A stretch of 64,000 bases of DNA from Bacillota bacterium (GCA_023397655.1 JAEWTW010000034.1:1-64000); one strand, 5' to 3'. Counted from the stretch's first letter, positions 16,098 through 25,478 are shown. Notes: a model not told the origin generated them from the letters alone. A program made the numbers and translations.

Positions 16098-17369
16098 ATG
16101 AGAGTGCTGAGAGCGGGCATGTCGGGCACCGACGTGATGGAGATTCAGGCGCTGCTGGCAAAGATGGGGTACGACCCCGGTAAAATAGACGGCATATTCG
16201 GACTGCAGACGCAAAGCGCGGTGAAGCAGTTTCAGCGGGATTTCGGAATGATGCCGGACGGCATCATCGGGCTGAATACATACCGCACGCTGGAACGCTT
16301 TTTGCTGGGCTACGATACATATACGATAAGACCGGGCGACACGCTGTACAACATCGCCCGCAAGTACTATACCAATCTCACGCTGCTGATGGCCGCGAAT
16401 CCGGGCCTCGACCCGTACAACCTGCGCATCGGGCAGACGGTCACCGTCCCGTACGGCATCAACGTGGTGGACACCAACATCGACTACACCTATGACGTGC
16501 TTCAGCACGATATAAAGGGACTCAAGGCGCGTTACCCGTTCATCGAGACAGGCGTCGCCGGTCACAGTTCGCTGGGCCGGGAACTCAGCTATATCCGGCT
16601 GGGCACGGGCTCAAACGAGGTGTTCTACAACGCCGCGCATCACGCCCTTGAATGGATCACATCGCCGGTGCTGATGAAGTTTGCGGAGGACTATGCCAAA
16701 GCTTACGCGCTGGGCACGGAGATCAGCGGCTTTGACCCACGTGAGATGTGGGAGAACAGCAGCATCTACATCATCCCGATGGTGAATCCGGACGGCGTGG
16801 ATCTGGTGCTGAACGGACTGCAGCGCAGCAACCCGAATTACAGCAAGCTGATAAGCTGGAACAGGGGCAGCACGGATTTCTCAAAGGATTGGCAGTCCAA
16901 CAACAACGGCGTGGATCTAAACCACAACTACAACGCTGCGTGGGAGGAGTCCAAACAGGCCGAGGCGGCGCTGGGCATCACCGGGCCGGGGCCCACACGT
17001 TTCTCCGGACCGTATCCGGAATCCGAGCCTGAATCGCGCGCGGTGGCGGACTTCACGCGTGCCCACGACTTCCGCCTCGTGATGGCGTACCACAGCCAGG
17101 GCGAGGTGATATTCTGGGACTTCGAGAACCTCGCACCGCCCGAAGCGCAGACGATCGGCGAATCGCTGGCGGGGCTTAGCGGCTACGAATTGGCGGAACC
17201 GGAAGGCCCGGCCTCGTACGCGGGCTACAAGGACTGGTTCATACAGGATTACCGCCGTCCCGGTTACACGGTGGAGGTGGGGCGCGGCACCAACCCGCTG
17301 TCGATATCCCAGTTCGACACGATATACGCCGACAACCGGCCCATGCTGCTGTACGCGGCGACGGTATGA
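16098..17369 (+). CDS. PG-binding/LysM/M14 zinc carboxypeptidase
   Basis: This 423-residue peptidase has a peptidoglycan-binding-1 domain (about residues 1-65, GMSGTDVMEIQALLAKMGYD), a LysM motif (about 72-115, YTIRPGDTLYNIARKYY) and an M14 catalytic domain (about 130-420). Zinc ligands are recognisable in AAHHALEW (HxxE) and MAYHSQGE, and the general base glutamate in TVEVGRG. This matches gamma-D-glutamyl-diaminopimelate endopeptidases that trim peptidoglycan stem peptides. No signal peptide is visible, as in several sporulation-related homologues, so action inside the mother cell or release by lysis is possible. GAGGAGG precedes the ATG by 6 nt. Confidence 0.85.
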   Translation: MRVLRAGMSGTDVMEIQALLAKMGYDPGKIDGIFGLQTQSAVKQFQRDFGMMPDGIIGLNTYRTLERFLLGYDTYTIRPGDTLYNIARKYYTNLTLLMAANPGLDPYNLRIGQTVTVPYGINVVDTNIDYTYDVLQHDIKGLKARYPFIETGVAGHSSLGRELSYIRLGTGSNEVFYNAAHHALEWITSPVLMKFAEDYAKAYALGTEISGFDPREMWENSSIYIIPMVNPDGVDLVLNGLQRSNPNYSKLISWNRGSTDFSKDWQSNNNGVDLNHNYNAAWEESKQAEAALGITGPGPTRFSGPYPESEPESRAVADFTRAHDFRLVMAYHSQGEVIFWDFENLAPPEAQTIGESLAGLSGYELAEPEGPASYAGYKDWFIQDYRRPGYTVEVGRGTNPLSISQFDTIYADNRPMLLYAATV

Positions 17370-17383
17370 TAGATCGCTGAATC

Positions 17384-17405
17384 TGAGAGGCGGTAATGCC
17401 TCTCC
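17384..17405 (+). terminator. Probable terminator, weak T-tract
   Basis: GAGAGGC-GGTAAT-GCCTCTC forms a 7-bp hairpin followed by ctttcgattt, just after the M14 gene. Confidence 0.5.
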
Positions 17406-17412
17406 TTTCGAT

Positions 17413-17441
17413 TTGACAAATTTGGACAAGTTTTATAAAGT
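17413..17441 (+). promoter_or_regulatory. Promoter of the GntR gene
   Basis: TTGACA (17413-17418), 17 nt, TAAAGT (17436-17441). The ribosome site AAAGGAG follows. Confidence 0.5.
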
Positions 17442-17476
17442 AATATGAGCGAACTAGTTTTGAGTAAAGGAGCTTT

Positions 17477-18202
17477 ATGGATACAGGTCAGTTTGCGTAT
17501 ATCAGCGTTTACAGCGATTTGCGGGATAAGATACGGGAGGGGAAATACCCCGTCGGCAGTTTGCTTCCGCCCGAATCCGCGCTTTGCGGCATATACGGCG
17601 TCAGCCGGACGACGGTGAGGAACGCTGCGCACCTGCTGGAGACGGAAGGCTATGTGAAGGCGCAGCAGGGCTACGGCACCGAGGTGCTGGACTTCCGCAC
17701 CATACAGAAGCTCAACTACATATCCTCCTTCACGCGCACGCTGGAGGCCAAGGGATATACGGTTTCCACCAAAAGCATGCACATCGATACCGTGAGGCCA
17801 AGCGAGCTGCTGGCGCGTGAGCTGAATATCACCGAAAAGACGGATGTGGTGCGTGTGCAGCGCCTGCAGACGGCCAACAAAAAGCCCGTCGCTTATATCA
17901 CTGACTACATCATCGCCAGTCTGGTGACCGGCATCGAGCAGGATGTGGGCAAATTCGTATCCCTTTATAAACACATTGAAAAAAACTATGGCATAACCAT
18001 CACCTCCGCAGTGGACACCATCAAGGCGCAGACGGCTGATTTCATGCTGGCGGAAATGCTCGGCATATCAGCGGGCAGCCCGATACTGGCCAATCATCGC
18101 GTCGTTTCCAGCCATGGTGTACCGATACTGGTCAACGAAGTGTTGATGGACGGCAACCGCATGGAGTATTCCGTGGCTGTCGAAGGGCGCATCGAGCCGT
18201 AA
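17477..18202 (+). CDS. GntR/HutC-family regulator (HTH + UTRA)
   Basis: This 241-residue regulator has an N-terminal winged helix (about residues 8-70, SLLPPESALCGIYGVSRTTVR) and a C-terminal UTRA effector domain (about 90-235, VVRVQRLQTANKKPVAYITDY; PILANHRVV). HutC-type members bind sugar phosphates, amino sugars or histidine intermediates. Its position ahead of the polyol-phosphate genes suggests that it represses them and is released by a phosphorylated sugar. A palindrome inside the promoter of the next gene (18256-18269) is a candidate operator. Confidence 0.85.
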   Translation: MDTGQFAYISVYSDLRDKIREGKYPVGSLLPPESALCGIYGVSRTTVRNAAHLLETEGYVKAQQGYGTEVLDFRTIQKLNYISSFTRTLEAKGYTVSTKSMHIDTVRPSELLARELNITEKTDVVRVQRLQTANKKPVAYITDYIIASLVTGIEQDVGKFVSLYKHIEKNYGITITSAVDTIKAQTADFMLAEMLGISAGSPILANHRVVSSHGVPILVNEVLMDGNRMEYSVAVEGRIEP

Positions 18203-18206
18203 CAAC

Positions 18207-18236
18207 AGGGTCTGCTCAATAGGCCCTTTTTTTATT
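18207..18236 (+). terminator. Rho-independent terminator
   Basis: AGGGTCT pairs with AGGCCCT around a 7-nt loop and is followed by a run of T residues. It separates the regulator from the catabolic genes. Confidence 0.7.
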
Positions 18237-18246
18237 CAGTTGCCGC

Positions 18247-18276
18247 TTGACCATAAACATAATGATGTTATAGAAT
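18247..18276 (+). promoter_or_regulatory. Promoter of the polyol cluster with operator-like palindrome
   Basis: TTGACC (18247-18252), 18 nt, TAGAAT (18271-18276). The spacer contains AACAT-AATG-ATGTT (18256-18269), a perfect inverted repeat positioned so that a bound repressor would occlude RNA polymerase. Confidence 0.5.
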
Positions 18277-18316
18277 ATATGCATACAATTTAAATACATT
18301 CGCGGGAGGATGATTC

Positions 18317-18976
18317 ATGACACAGCACGAACTGGCAAACATGCTGGACGTGACGCTGGTACAGAATGCGCACACCGAAGCCGAGATACAGAGCCTGATC
18401 GAGGGTGCGCAAAAATACTCGTTTGCGTGCGTATTCACACTGTCCTGCTACCTAAAACAGGTGGTGGAAGGCCTCAAGGGCACCGGCGTGCACGCGGGCG
18501 GGCCTGTGGGCTACCCGTCGGGCGGCGAATTTACGGAGATCAAGGTGGCGGAGGCTAAACGTACCATTGAACTGGGTGCTGACGAGCTGGACATGGTGAT
18601 CAACCTTGGGTGGATGCTGAGCGGACGGTACGATCTGGTGCTGGATGAGCTCAAGCGCGTTCGTGAGGCGACAGAGGGGAAGCCGCTCAAATGCATCATC
18701 GAGATTGGCTGTCTGGACGAATACAACGCTAAAAAGGCGTGCGAGCTGGTGGTGCAGTCGGGTGCGGACTATGTGAAGACGGGTACGGGCTGGTTTGCTC
18801 CCGCGTCGATCGAGCAGGTGCGGCTGATCAAGTCCGTGGTGGGCAACGATGTTTACATCAAGGCGGCGGGCGGCATACGGACGCTGGAAGCCATCGAAGC
18901 GTTCCGCGCGGAAGGCGTATACCGCATGGGCATCGGCCTGACCAGCGCGGTCAATATACTGAGCGGGCTTGCGTAG
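18317..18976 (+). CDS. deoC: DeoC-family aldolase
   Basis: This 219-residue TIM-barrel class I aldolase belongs to the deoxyribose-phosphate aldolase family. The Schiff-base lysine is in YVKTGTGW and the second catalytic lysine in IKAAGGIR; DELDMVINLG and CIIEIGCLDE are also family-like. Canonical DeoC splits deoxyribose-5-P into glyceraldehyde-3-P and acetaldehyde. Here it heads a cluster of polyol-phosphate dehydrogenases with no nucleoside phosphorylase, so the natural substrate may be another ketose or deoxy-sugar phosphate. The next gene starts 16 nt after its stop. Confidence 0.8.
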   Translation: MTQHELANMLDVTLVQNAHTEAEIQSLIEGAQKYSFACVFTLSCYLKQVVEGLKGTGVHAGGPVGYPSGGEFTEIKVAEAKRTIELGADELDMVINLGWMLSGRYDLVLDELKRVREATEGKPLKCIIEIGCLDEYNAKKACELVVQSGADYVKTGTGWFAPASIEQVRLIKSVVGNDVYIKAAGGIRTLEAIEAFRAEGVYRMGIGLTSAVNILSGLA

Positions 18977-18992
18977 CCGGAGAGGAATAACG

Positions 18993-19775
18993 ATGGGTAT
19001 GCTGGAAGGAAAGGTGGCACTGGTCACCGGCGGCGGACGCGGACTCGGTGAGGCGCTGTGCAAAAGGCTGGCGGTCGAGGGTTGCCGCGTGGCGGTAGCG
19101 GATGTGGCCAAACAGAACGCTCAGGCGGTGGCGGAGCAGCTGCCGGACGCGCTGGGCATCGGCTGCGACGTGACGGACTACGCGCAGTGTGAGGCGGCCT
19201 ATGAGCGGACGATGGAGAAATACGGTCAGCTGGACATACTCGTCGCCAATGCGGGCATTCTGAAGTCCGGCGCGATCAACGAAGTGGACATAAACGACTG
19301 GAAACAGGTGATCGAGGTGAACCTGCTGGGCAGCTTCCATATCATAAAAGCCTGCTCCCAGCACTTCATCGACAAGCGGTCGGGCTGCATCATACAGATC
19401 AACAGCAAGTCAGGCAAAAAGGGCAGCTTTAAAAGCTCCGCCTACGCGTCGTCCAAGTTCGGCGGCATCGGGCTGGTGCAGAGCCTGGCGCTGGAGTTCG
19501 CGCCGTACGGCGTGCGCGTCAACGCGATATGCCCCGGAAACCTGCTGAACTCTCCGCTGTGGCGCGAGGGCGAGAACGCGCTGATCAACCAGTATTCGCG
19601 CAACCGCGGCCAGAGCCCGGAAGAAACGCTGGAGCAGTATCTCAAGCAGATACCGATGGGACGCAGCTGCGAATACGAGGATGTCGCCAATGTGATGGTG
19701 TTTCTGGCCAGCGACCTGTCGTCCTATATGACGGGGCAGGCTATCAATGTGACCGGCGGCTTCGAAATGCGCTGA
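18993..19775 (+). CDS. SDR, sorbitol-6-phosphate dehydrogenase-like (copy 1)
   Basis: This 260-residue SDR has TGGGRGLGE at the NAD site, NAGIL, the catalytic serine region INSKSGKKGS and YASSKFGG (YxxxK). The long C-terminal stretch GNLLNSPLWREG and TGQAINVTGG is characteristic of the SrlD/sorbitol-6-phosphate 2-dehydrogenase branch, which makes fructose-6-P from glucitol-6-P. A second member lies at 24708-25478. GGAGAGGA precedes the ATG at 18993. The exact polyol phosphate is not certain. Confidence 0.75.
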   Translation: MGMLEGKVALVTGGGRGLGEALCKRLAVEGCRVAVADVAKQNAQAVAEQLPDALGIGCDVTDYAQCEAAYERTMEKYGQLDILVANAGILKSGAINEVDINDWKQVIEVNLLGSFHIIKACSQHFIDKRSGCIIQINSKSGKKGSFKSSAYASSKFGGIGLVQSLALEFAPYGVRVNAICPGNLLNSPLWREGENALINQYSRNRGQSPEETLEQYLKQIPMGRSCEYEDVANVMVFLASDLSSYMTGQAINVTGGFEMR

Positions 19776-19788
19776 AACGGAGGGCTAT

Positions 19789-21063
19789 TTGAAGACCAGA
19801 GCGGTAAGGCTTTACGGTAAAAATGATCTGAGGCTGGAGGAGTTTGAGCTGCCTGCCATGCAGCCGGACGAAATACTGGCGCGCATCGTCACCGACTCCA
19901 TCTGCATGTCCACATACAAGACGGCCATACAAGGCGAGGACCACAAGCGCGTGCCCAAGGGCATCGCCACAAACCCGGTGATGATGGGGCATGAGTTCTG
20001 CGGCGAGATCGTGGAAGTGGGCGAGCGGTGGAAAAGCGAATTCGCGCCCGGTGAGCGTTTCGTGATGCAGACGGCGCTCAACTACAAGGGCTCGATGGCA
20101 GCGCCGGGGTTTTCCTTCCCGTATGTGGGCGGCGACGCGACGTACATCATCATACCGTCCGTCGTGATGGAGATCGGCCACCTGATCAAGTATGAGGCGC
20201 AGCACTTCTATCAGGGCTCGCTGGTGGAGCCGATGGGCTGCATCATCGGGGCTTACCACGCCAGCTATCACATACAGCCGGGAAAATACACGCACGATAT
20301 GGGCATACGCGAAGGCGGAAGTGTGGCGCTGCTGGGCGCGTGCGGGCCGATGGGGCTGGGGGCGATCGACTATGCTCTGCACGCGGACAGACGGCCTTCG
20401 GTGCTGGTGGTGACGGACATTGACGACGGGCGGCTGGCTCGGGCGGAATCGATATTTTCTGTGGAAGAGGCGCGTCAGGCGGGGGTCAGTCTCACGTATA
20501 TCAACACGGCGAAGCAGGACGATCCGGTACGGGAATTGCGCGCGCAGACGGCAAGCGGCTTCGACGACGTGATGGTGTTTGCTCCGGTATCCGCCGTGAT
20601 CGAGCAGGCGGATGCGCTGCTGGCGCGGGACGGCTGCCTGAACTTTTTCGCCGGACCCACGAATACGGCGCTGAGCGCCAACCTTAACTTCTACGATGTG
20701 CATTACGGTGGTACGCATGTGACGGGCACCAGCGGCGGCAACACGAACGACATGCGCGAAGCGGTGCGGCTGATGGGGGCGGGGCGCATCGACCCGTCCG
20801 CGATGATCACGCACGTGGGCGGCCTCGATTCGGTGATCGACACCACGCTGAACCTGCCGCATATCAGCGGCGGCAAAAAGCTGGTATATGTGCAGATCAA
20901 CATGCCGATGACGCCGCTGGACGAGCTTCACAGTCTGGGCGATAAGGACCGGCGGTATCTGGAGCTGGCGGACATCGTCAGACGGCATAACGGGCTGTGG
21001 TCCGGCGAAGCGGAGGATTGCCTGCTCGCCATACACTCAAGGCCAACAGGCAGCGAAATATAA
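19789..21063 (+). CDS. Zinc-type alcohol dehydrogenase, L-sorbose-1-phosphate reductase-like
   Basis: This 424-residue MDR-superfamily protein carries GHEFCGEIVEVG near the catalytic zinc site and the cofactor loop LLGACGPMGLGAIDYAL. Unusually for ADHs, the first zinc ligand region reads ICMSTYK, and the long form with TGTSGGNTNDMREAV resembles L-sorbose-1-phosphate reductase (SorE), which yields glucitol-6-P. That product would be the substrate of the SDR encoded just upstream. It starts at a TTG with GGAGGG at suitable spacing. An alternative would be another sugar-phosphate dehydrogenase. Confidence 0.65.
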   Translation: MKTRAVRLYGKNDLRLEEFELPAMQPDEILARIVTDSICMSTYKTAIQGEDHKRVPKGIATNPVMMGHEFCGEIVEVGERWKSEFAPGERFVMQTALNYKGSMAAPGFSFPYVGGDATYIIIPSVVMEIGHLIKYEAQHFYQGSLVEPMGCIIGAYHASYHIQPGKYTHDMGIREGGSVALLGACGPMGLGAIDYALHADRRPSVLVVTDIDDGRLARAESIFSVEEARQAGVSLTYINTAKQDDPVRELRAQTASGFDDVMVFAPVSAVIEQADALLARDGCLNFFAGPTNTALSANLNFYDVHYGGTHVTGTSGGNTNDMREAVRLMGAGRIDPSAMITHVGGLDSVIDTTLNLPHISGGKKLVYVQINMPMTPLDELHSLGDKDRRYLELADIVRRHNGLWSGEAEDCLLAIHSRPTGSEI

Positions 21064-21139
21064 CGTCTTTTAAGGCGGAACCATGCCTTGCGGCTTTGCC
21101 GGAAAGGCATCATAGCAAACGATGGGAAGAAGCATATGG

Positions 21140-21169
21140 CCCCGCCGGTTTTAAAGGTGACCGGCGGGG
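21140..21169 (+). promoter_or_regulatory. Strong intergenic hairpin
   Basis: CCCCGCCGGT and ACCGGCGGGG are perfect 10-bp arms around a 10-nt loop. The 3' flank (ttgcttcgcg) is not a clear T-tract, so it may stabilise or partly terminate the upstream mRNA. Confidence 0.5.
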
Positions 21170-21207
21170 TTGCTTCGCGCGCGGAATAACGGAAACAGGA
21201 GAGCAAC

Positions 21208-22353
21208 ATGAAAGCGGTATTGATTGGAACGGGTAAGATCGGACGGGGTATCATCGCGAAATCTCTGGTGAACGCAGGCTTTGAGCTGACGATGCTGGAT
21301 GTCAATGCAGGCCTTATCAGCCTGCTGCGCGAGGCGGGCGCCTATACGGTGCGGTCTATCGATAATGAAACGGACTACACCGAAACGGTGAGCGGCTATC
21401 GGGCGGCGCTGCTCTCCTCGGACTCGGCAAGAACGGCCGTGTGCGAAGCGGACATCATATTTGTGTCCGTGGGCGTCAACAACCTGCCTGCGCTGATGAA
21501 AACAGTCGCGCCGTATCTGCTGGAGCGCGTGCGGCAGAACCGACCGCCCGTGGATATGATATTCTGCGAGAACTTTGTGGGCGTGCGCGCGCACATCAAC
21601 GGCATTCTCGATGAGCTCGGCATAGACACGGCCGCGTTTGAGGGGCGGTTGGGCTTCGCAGGCGGCAGCGTCGGCGTGGTGGTACCGCCGTCCGCTGATC
21701 CGTTGTACATCGTCAAGGGGCCGTATGAGGATATCCACATTGAAGAGGCGGCGCTGATCACGCCCATCCGCATACCGCATTTCGTGCCGGTCGGCAGCTT
21801 CGAGCTGTGCATCCGCGAGAAGCTGTACATATACAACATGGCCCACGCGCTCACGTCATATCTCGGATGGCTGCAGGGCTATGAGTATGTGGACGAGGCG
21901 TTCGTTGCGCCGGGCATCAACGAAGTCGTGCAGCCCGCGATGGAAGCGGTTGCACAGGCGCTGGCGCTGGAATACGGCGTATCGCCCGAAAAGGAGCTGG
22001 CGGAGGTCGCGGACATTCAGCGCCGCATCTGCAACCGCCACATCCGCGACACCGTGGTACGTATCGCGGAAGACCCGGTGCGCAAGCTGAGCGGGAACGA
22101 CAGACTGGTGGGGGCATACCGGCTCACACAGAAACATAGCGTTAACGGCAAGCCAATACTCAAGGGCATCGCCGCCGGCTTCCTGTTTGCGGAACCTGCG
22201 GATGCCAGCGCCATGCGGATACAGTCGTACATCACCAGTAATGGCATTGAGGCTGCGGTCAGGCATTTTACCGGACTGGACGACGCGGATGTCTCGGATA
22301 TATGCTGTCTGTACGGCGAACTGAAAGCCAGCAGTGCCGCCCCGCGCGGTTAA
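21208..22353 (+). CDS. Mannitol-1-phosphate 5-dehydrogenase-like protein
   Basis: This 381-residue member of the long-chain mannitol dehydrogenase family has an N-terminal Rossmann domain (AVLIGTGKIGRGIIAKSL, the GxGxxGRG fingerprint) and an all-alpha C-terminal domain with KLYIYNMAHALTSYLGW, matching the catalytic K-x4-N-x2-H pattern. MtlD interconverts mannitol-1-P and fructose-6-P. With the neighbouring enzymes it could channel several hexitol phosphates to fructose-6-P. AACAGGAG precedes the ATG. It ends the first run of the cluster. Confidence 0.75.
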   Translation: MKAVLIGTGKIGRGIIAKSLVNAGFELTMLDVNAGLISLLREAGAYTVRSIDNETDYTETVSGYRAALLSSDSARTAVCEADIIFVSVGVNNLPALMKTVAPYLLERVRQNRPPVDMIFCENFVGVRAHINGILDELGIDTAAFEGRLGFAGGSVGVVVPPSADPLYIVKGPYEDIHIEEAALITPIRIPHFVPVGSFELCIREKLYIYNMAHALTSYLGWLQGYEYVDEAFVAPGINEVVQPAMEAVAQALALEYGVSPEKELAEVADIQRRICNRHIRDTVVRIAEDPVRKLSGNDRLVGAYRLTQKHSVNGKPILKGIAAGFLFAEPADASAMRIQSYITSNGIEAAVRHFTGLDDADVSDICCLYGELKASSAAPRG

Positions 22354-22401
22354 AATTTACCCATATTTAGCCCTTTCCAAATTGTATTCCCCCGTCTGAG
22401 A

Positions 22402-22420
22402 TGATACATTGATAGTATCA
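22402..22420 (+). promoter_or_regulatory. Palindrome ahead of the MFS gene
   Basis: TGATAC-N7-GTATCA lies 25 nt before the MFS start codon, downstream of a possible -35 (TTGTAT, 22382-22387). It could be an operator; the binding protein is unknown. Confidence 0.4.
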
Positions 22421-22444
22421 CAACGGATAAGGAGCCTGCAGACT

Positions 22445-23749
22445 ATGAAGCTGAGCTATGGCAAGACTGTACTCGTCGGGCTGGCGTTTCTCACCATATC
22501 CTCGTTTTGGCAGCTATATGATTTCATCGTTCCTCTGATACTCAAGAATACTTTCGGCATCAGCGACACCTGGGCCGGTTTTATCATGTCAGCGGATAAC
22601 ATACTGGCGCTGTTCATGCTGCCGCTGTTTGGTCTGTTGTCCGATAAGACCCATACGCGCATTGGCCGCCGCATGCCGTTCATCATATTCGGTACGGTGG
22701 CGGCTGTCATATTCATGATGGGCATACCTTTCGCCGTTCACACCCGGCTGCTGTGGCTGTTTATGACGGCGCTGGGGATGGTGCTGATCTCCATGTCCGT
22801 GTACCGTTCGCCCGCGGTGGCGCTGATGCCGGACGTGACGCCCAAGCCGCTGCGCTCCAAGGGTAACGCGGTGATTAATCTGATGGGCGCTTTGGGCGGC
22901 GCGATGATACTGCTGCTCAATTCCTTCCTTGCGCCGGACACCAAGAGTGTGGACGCCAATTACTGGCCGATATTCGTCACGGTGGCTGTGATCATGGCAG
23001 TGGGAGTGGTGGCGCTGGTACTGACGGTCAACGAACCCCGGCTGGTAAAGAAAATGCGGCAGGACAGCGCCGCGATGGGCATCGACGCTGAGGAGGCGAA
23101 GGAGCTTCCCGAAGCCAGAAAAACGGAGGCCAAACTGCCTTCCGCCGTGAGAACCAGCATGATGCTGATACTGGTATCCATATTCCTGTGGTTCATGGGT
23201 TACAACGCTGTGACGACAGCCTTTTCCAAGTATTCCGTCAACGCGCTGGCGCTCACCGAGAGCCAGGCGTCGCTGATATTGATGGTGGCGGTAATCGCTG
23301 CGACGGTGGCGTTTCTACCTGTGGGCATCATATCGTCCAAGGTGGGGCGCCGCAAAAGCATACTGTTCGGTGTGGTGCTGCTGGCCGCTTCGTTCGGTTC
23401 GGCGGTGTTGTACACCGCTTACAGCCCGCTGATGTATGTGAACTTCGCGATGGCGGGCATCGCGTGGGCCTGCATCAACGTCAACTCGCTGCCCATGGTG
23501 CTGGAGATGTCCAAGGGTGCAAGCGTGGGCAAATACACCGGATACTACTACACGTTCTCAATGGCGGCGCAGGTGGTCACGCCCATACTGTCCGGCGCGC
23601 TGCTGGAACACGTGGGATACTTTACACTGCTGCCATACAGCGCCTTCTTTGTCGCTGTGGCATTTGTGACGATGCTGTTTGTGCGGCACGGCGATTCCAA
23701 ACCGATAAAGCCGGCATCCAATCTGGAGGCGCTGGGCGCGGGGGACTGA
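22445..23749 (+). CDS. MFS/GPH-type sugar transporter
   Basis: This 434-residue polytopic membrane protein has about 12 predicted transmembrane segments. The N-half motif SDKTHTRIGRRMPFI matches the loop 2-3 signature of glycoside-pentoside-hexuronide and SLC45-like carriers, and a matching PVGIISSKVGRRKSI occurs in the second half. A charged central loop (about residues 210-245) separates the halves. It probably imports a sugar or polyol by cation symport. AAGGAG at 22429 fixes the ATG at 22445. No PTS is encoded nearby, so phosphorylated intermediates must be made by an unseen kinase or arise otherwise. Confidence 0.8.
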   Translation: MKLSYGKTVLVGLAFLTISSFWQLYDFIVPLILKNTFGISDTWAGFIMSADNILALFMLPLFGLLSDKTHTRIGRRMPFIIFGTVAAVIFMMGIPFAVHTRLLWLFMTALGMVLISMSVYRSPAVALMPDVTPKPLRSKGNAVINLMGALGGAMILLLNSFLAPDTKSVDANYWPIFVTVAVIMAVGVVALVLTVNEPRLVKKMRQDSAAMGIDAEEAKELPEARKTEAKLPSAVRTSMMLILVSIFLWFMGYNAVTTAFSKYSVNALALTESQASLILMVAVIAATVAFLPVGIISSKVGRRKSILFGVVLLAASFGSAVLYTAYSPLMYVNFAMAGIAWACINVNSLPMVLEMSKGASVGKYTGYYYTFSMAAQVVTPILSGALLEHVGYFTLLPYSAFFVAVAFVTMLFVRHGDSKPIKPASNLEALGAGD

Positions 23750-23773
23750 CGACAGCTTAAGGGAGGCGGACTC

Positions 23774-24586
23774 ATGGTTTACTTGTTTATTGTGGGGGCG
23801 GTTGTTGCCGTCGTCGCTATGTATGCCTTTTTGGTCACGCCTGCACGTATGCCGCGCGGCACTGACGAATTGTGGGCTGCGCATTATGCGCACCGCGGCC
23901 TGTACACAAAGGACCAGAAGGTGCCGGAGAACTCGCTGCCTGCGTTTGCCTCGGCGGCGGAAGCGGGCTACGGTATGGAGCTGGACATCACCATCACAAC
24001 GGACGATGAGGTGGTGGTGTTCCACGACGACATGCTGACGCGTGCGTGCGATGTGAGCAAGGACATCCGCGACTGTGCGCTGAGTGAGCTGCGCGGCTGC
24101 CGGCTGTTTGGCACAGAGCAGGGCATTCCGCTTTTCAGCGAGATGCTGGAGCTGGTGGACGGCCGCACCCCGCTGATTGTGGAGCTGAAATCCACCAAAC
24201 GCTACCGTGAGCTGTGCGCAGAGGCTGCTGCGCTGCTGGATGTTTATACAGGGTCTTATTGCGTCGAGTCGTTTGACCCTCGAATCATGCGCTGGTTTTA
24301 CAAGCACCGGCCCGGCGTGGTGCGCGGGCATTTGGCGTGCGGTATCCGGTCGTACGAGACGACGCCGTTTTTTCAGAGCCTGCTGATGTCGTCGCTGCTG
24401 ACCAACGCGATGTGCCGGCCGCATTTCGTGGCTTACCGGCATCAGGACGCGCGGCGTAAGCTGGGCCTTTGGGCTTTCAAGCGAATGGGGGGCAGGCTGG
24501 TGGCGTGGACGGTTCAGAACTACGAAGACGCCCAGTATCTGCGGAAGCAGTTCGATAATATCATATTCGAGTTTTTTCGTCCCTGA
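23774..24586 (+). CDS. Glycerophosphodiester phosphodiesterase, membrane-anchored
   Basis: This 270-residue GDPD-family enzyme hydrolyses glycerophosphodiesters to glycerol-3-P and an alcohol. An N-terminal hydrophobic segment (residues 2-22) may be a membrane anchor. Catalytic motifs are HRG (YAHRGLYT), MELDI (metal Glu and Asp) and VVFHDD (second His), with ELKST and TVQN later in the barrel. It lies 24 nt after the MFS gene and is probably co-transcribed. If the anchor places the enzyme outside, it could release a polyol or its phosphate from lipid or teichoic-acid debris; that is speculative. Confidence 0.85.
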   Translation: MVYLFIVGAVVAVVAMYAFLVTPARMPRGTDELWAAHYAHRGLYTKDQKVPENSLPAFASAAEAGYGMELDITITTDDEVVVFHDDMLTRACDVSKDIRDCALSELRGCRLFGTEQGIPLFSEMLELVDGRTPLIVELKSTKRYRELCAEAAALLDVYTGSYCVESFDPRIMRWFYKHRPGVVRGHLACGIRSYETTPFFQSLLMSSLLTNAMCRPHFVAYRHQDARRKLGLWAFKRMGGRLVAWTVQNYEDAQYLRKQFDNIIFEFFRP

Positions 24587-24707
24587 ATCATTAAGACTGT
24601 ACAGGAGCGCCCGGATACATTACAATTAATTCAGCGGAAAATTTGACGCATTGGGCGTTTAATTCCCAAGCGCGTATCGCAAAAACACATAAGGGACGGA
24701 TTTGTTA

Positions 24708-25478
24708 ATGCAAAGACTTAAAGGCAAGAGAGCGGTAATTACAGGGGCGGCGCAGGGGCTGGGACAGGCGCTGGCGCTGCGTTTGGCAGCTGAGGGCGCG
24801 CGTGTCGTCATCGGCGACGTGAGTTTGGAAGGCGCAAAGCAGACGGCGGACATGCTGGAGGGCGGCGCGGCTTATTCTCTGGATGTGACGGACTACGCTT
24901 CGTGTGAGGCTTTTATCGGCAACGCCGTGAAAGAAATGGGCGGCATCGACCTGTTGGTTTCCAACGCGGCAATACTCATTTCGGGTGCGATAGAGGAGTT
25001 TGACTCTGAGAGATGGAAAAAGGTGATCGACGTCAACCTGTGCGGCTGCTATAACATCTGCAAGGCGGCGGTGCCGTATCTGAAGCAGAATCAGGGCGTG
25101 ATCGTTCAGATCAATTCCAAGAGCGGCAAGAAGGGCTCATATAAAAACTCGGCATATGCGGCGTCCAAGTTCGGCGGTATCGGGCTGGTGCAGAGCCTTG
25201 CATTGGAGCTGGCAGAGGACAAGGTACGCGTGAACGCGATTTGCCCCGGCAACCTGCTGGATTCGCCGCTGTGGGTAAACAGCCTGTTCAAGCAGTATGC
25301 CAAGAATCAGGGCATCAGCGAGGAGCAGGTGCGGCAGAAATATATCGATCAGGTTCCGCTCAAGCGCGGCTGCACCTACGACGACGTGGCCAACCTGATG
25401 GTTTTTTTGGCCAGCGAGGAGGCCAGCTATATGACCGGACAGGCCATCAACGTGACTGGCGGACAGCAGATGGATTGA
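24708..25478 (+). CDS. SDR, sorbitol-6-phosphate dehydrogenase-like (copy 2)
   Basis: This 256-residue SDR is closely similar to the protein at 18993-19775: ITGAAQGLGQ, SNAAIL, INSKSGKKGS, YAASKFGG, GNLLDSPLWVN and TGQAINVTGGQQMD. The C-terminus matches sorbitol-6-phosphate 2-dehydrogenase (SrlD) even better than copy 1. Two paralogs in one cluster suggest different stereoisomers or hexitol and pentitol phosphates. I chose the ATG at 24708; a TTG at 24702 has equal or better spacing from AAGGGA. Confidence 0.75.
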   Translation: MQRLKGKRAVITGAAQGLGQALALRLAAEGARVVIGDVSLEGAKQTADMLEGGAAYSLDVTDYASCEAFIGNAVKEMGGIDLLVSNAAILISGAIEEFDSERWKKVIDVNLCGCYNICKAAVPYLKQNQGVIVQINSKSGKKGSYKNSAYAASKFGGIGLVQSLALELAEDKVRVNAICPGNLLDSPLWVNSLFKQYAKNQGISEEQVRQKYIDQVPLKRGCTYDDVANLMVFLASEEASYMTGQAINVTGGQQMD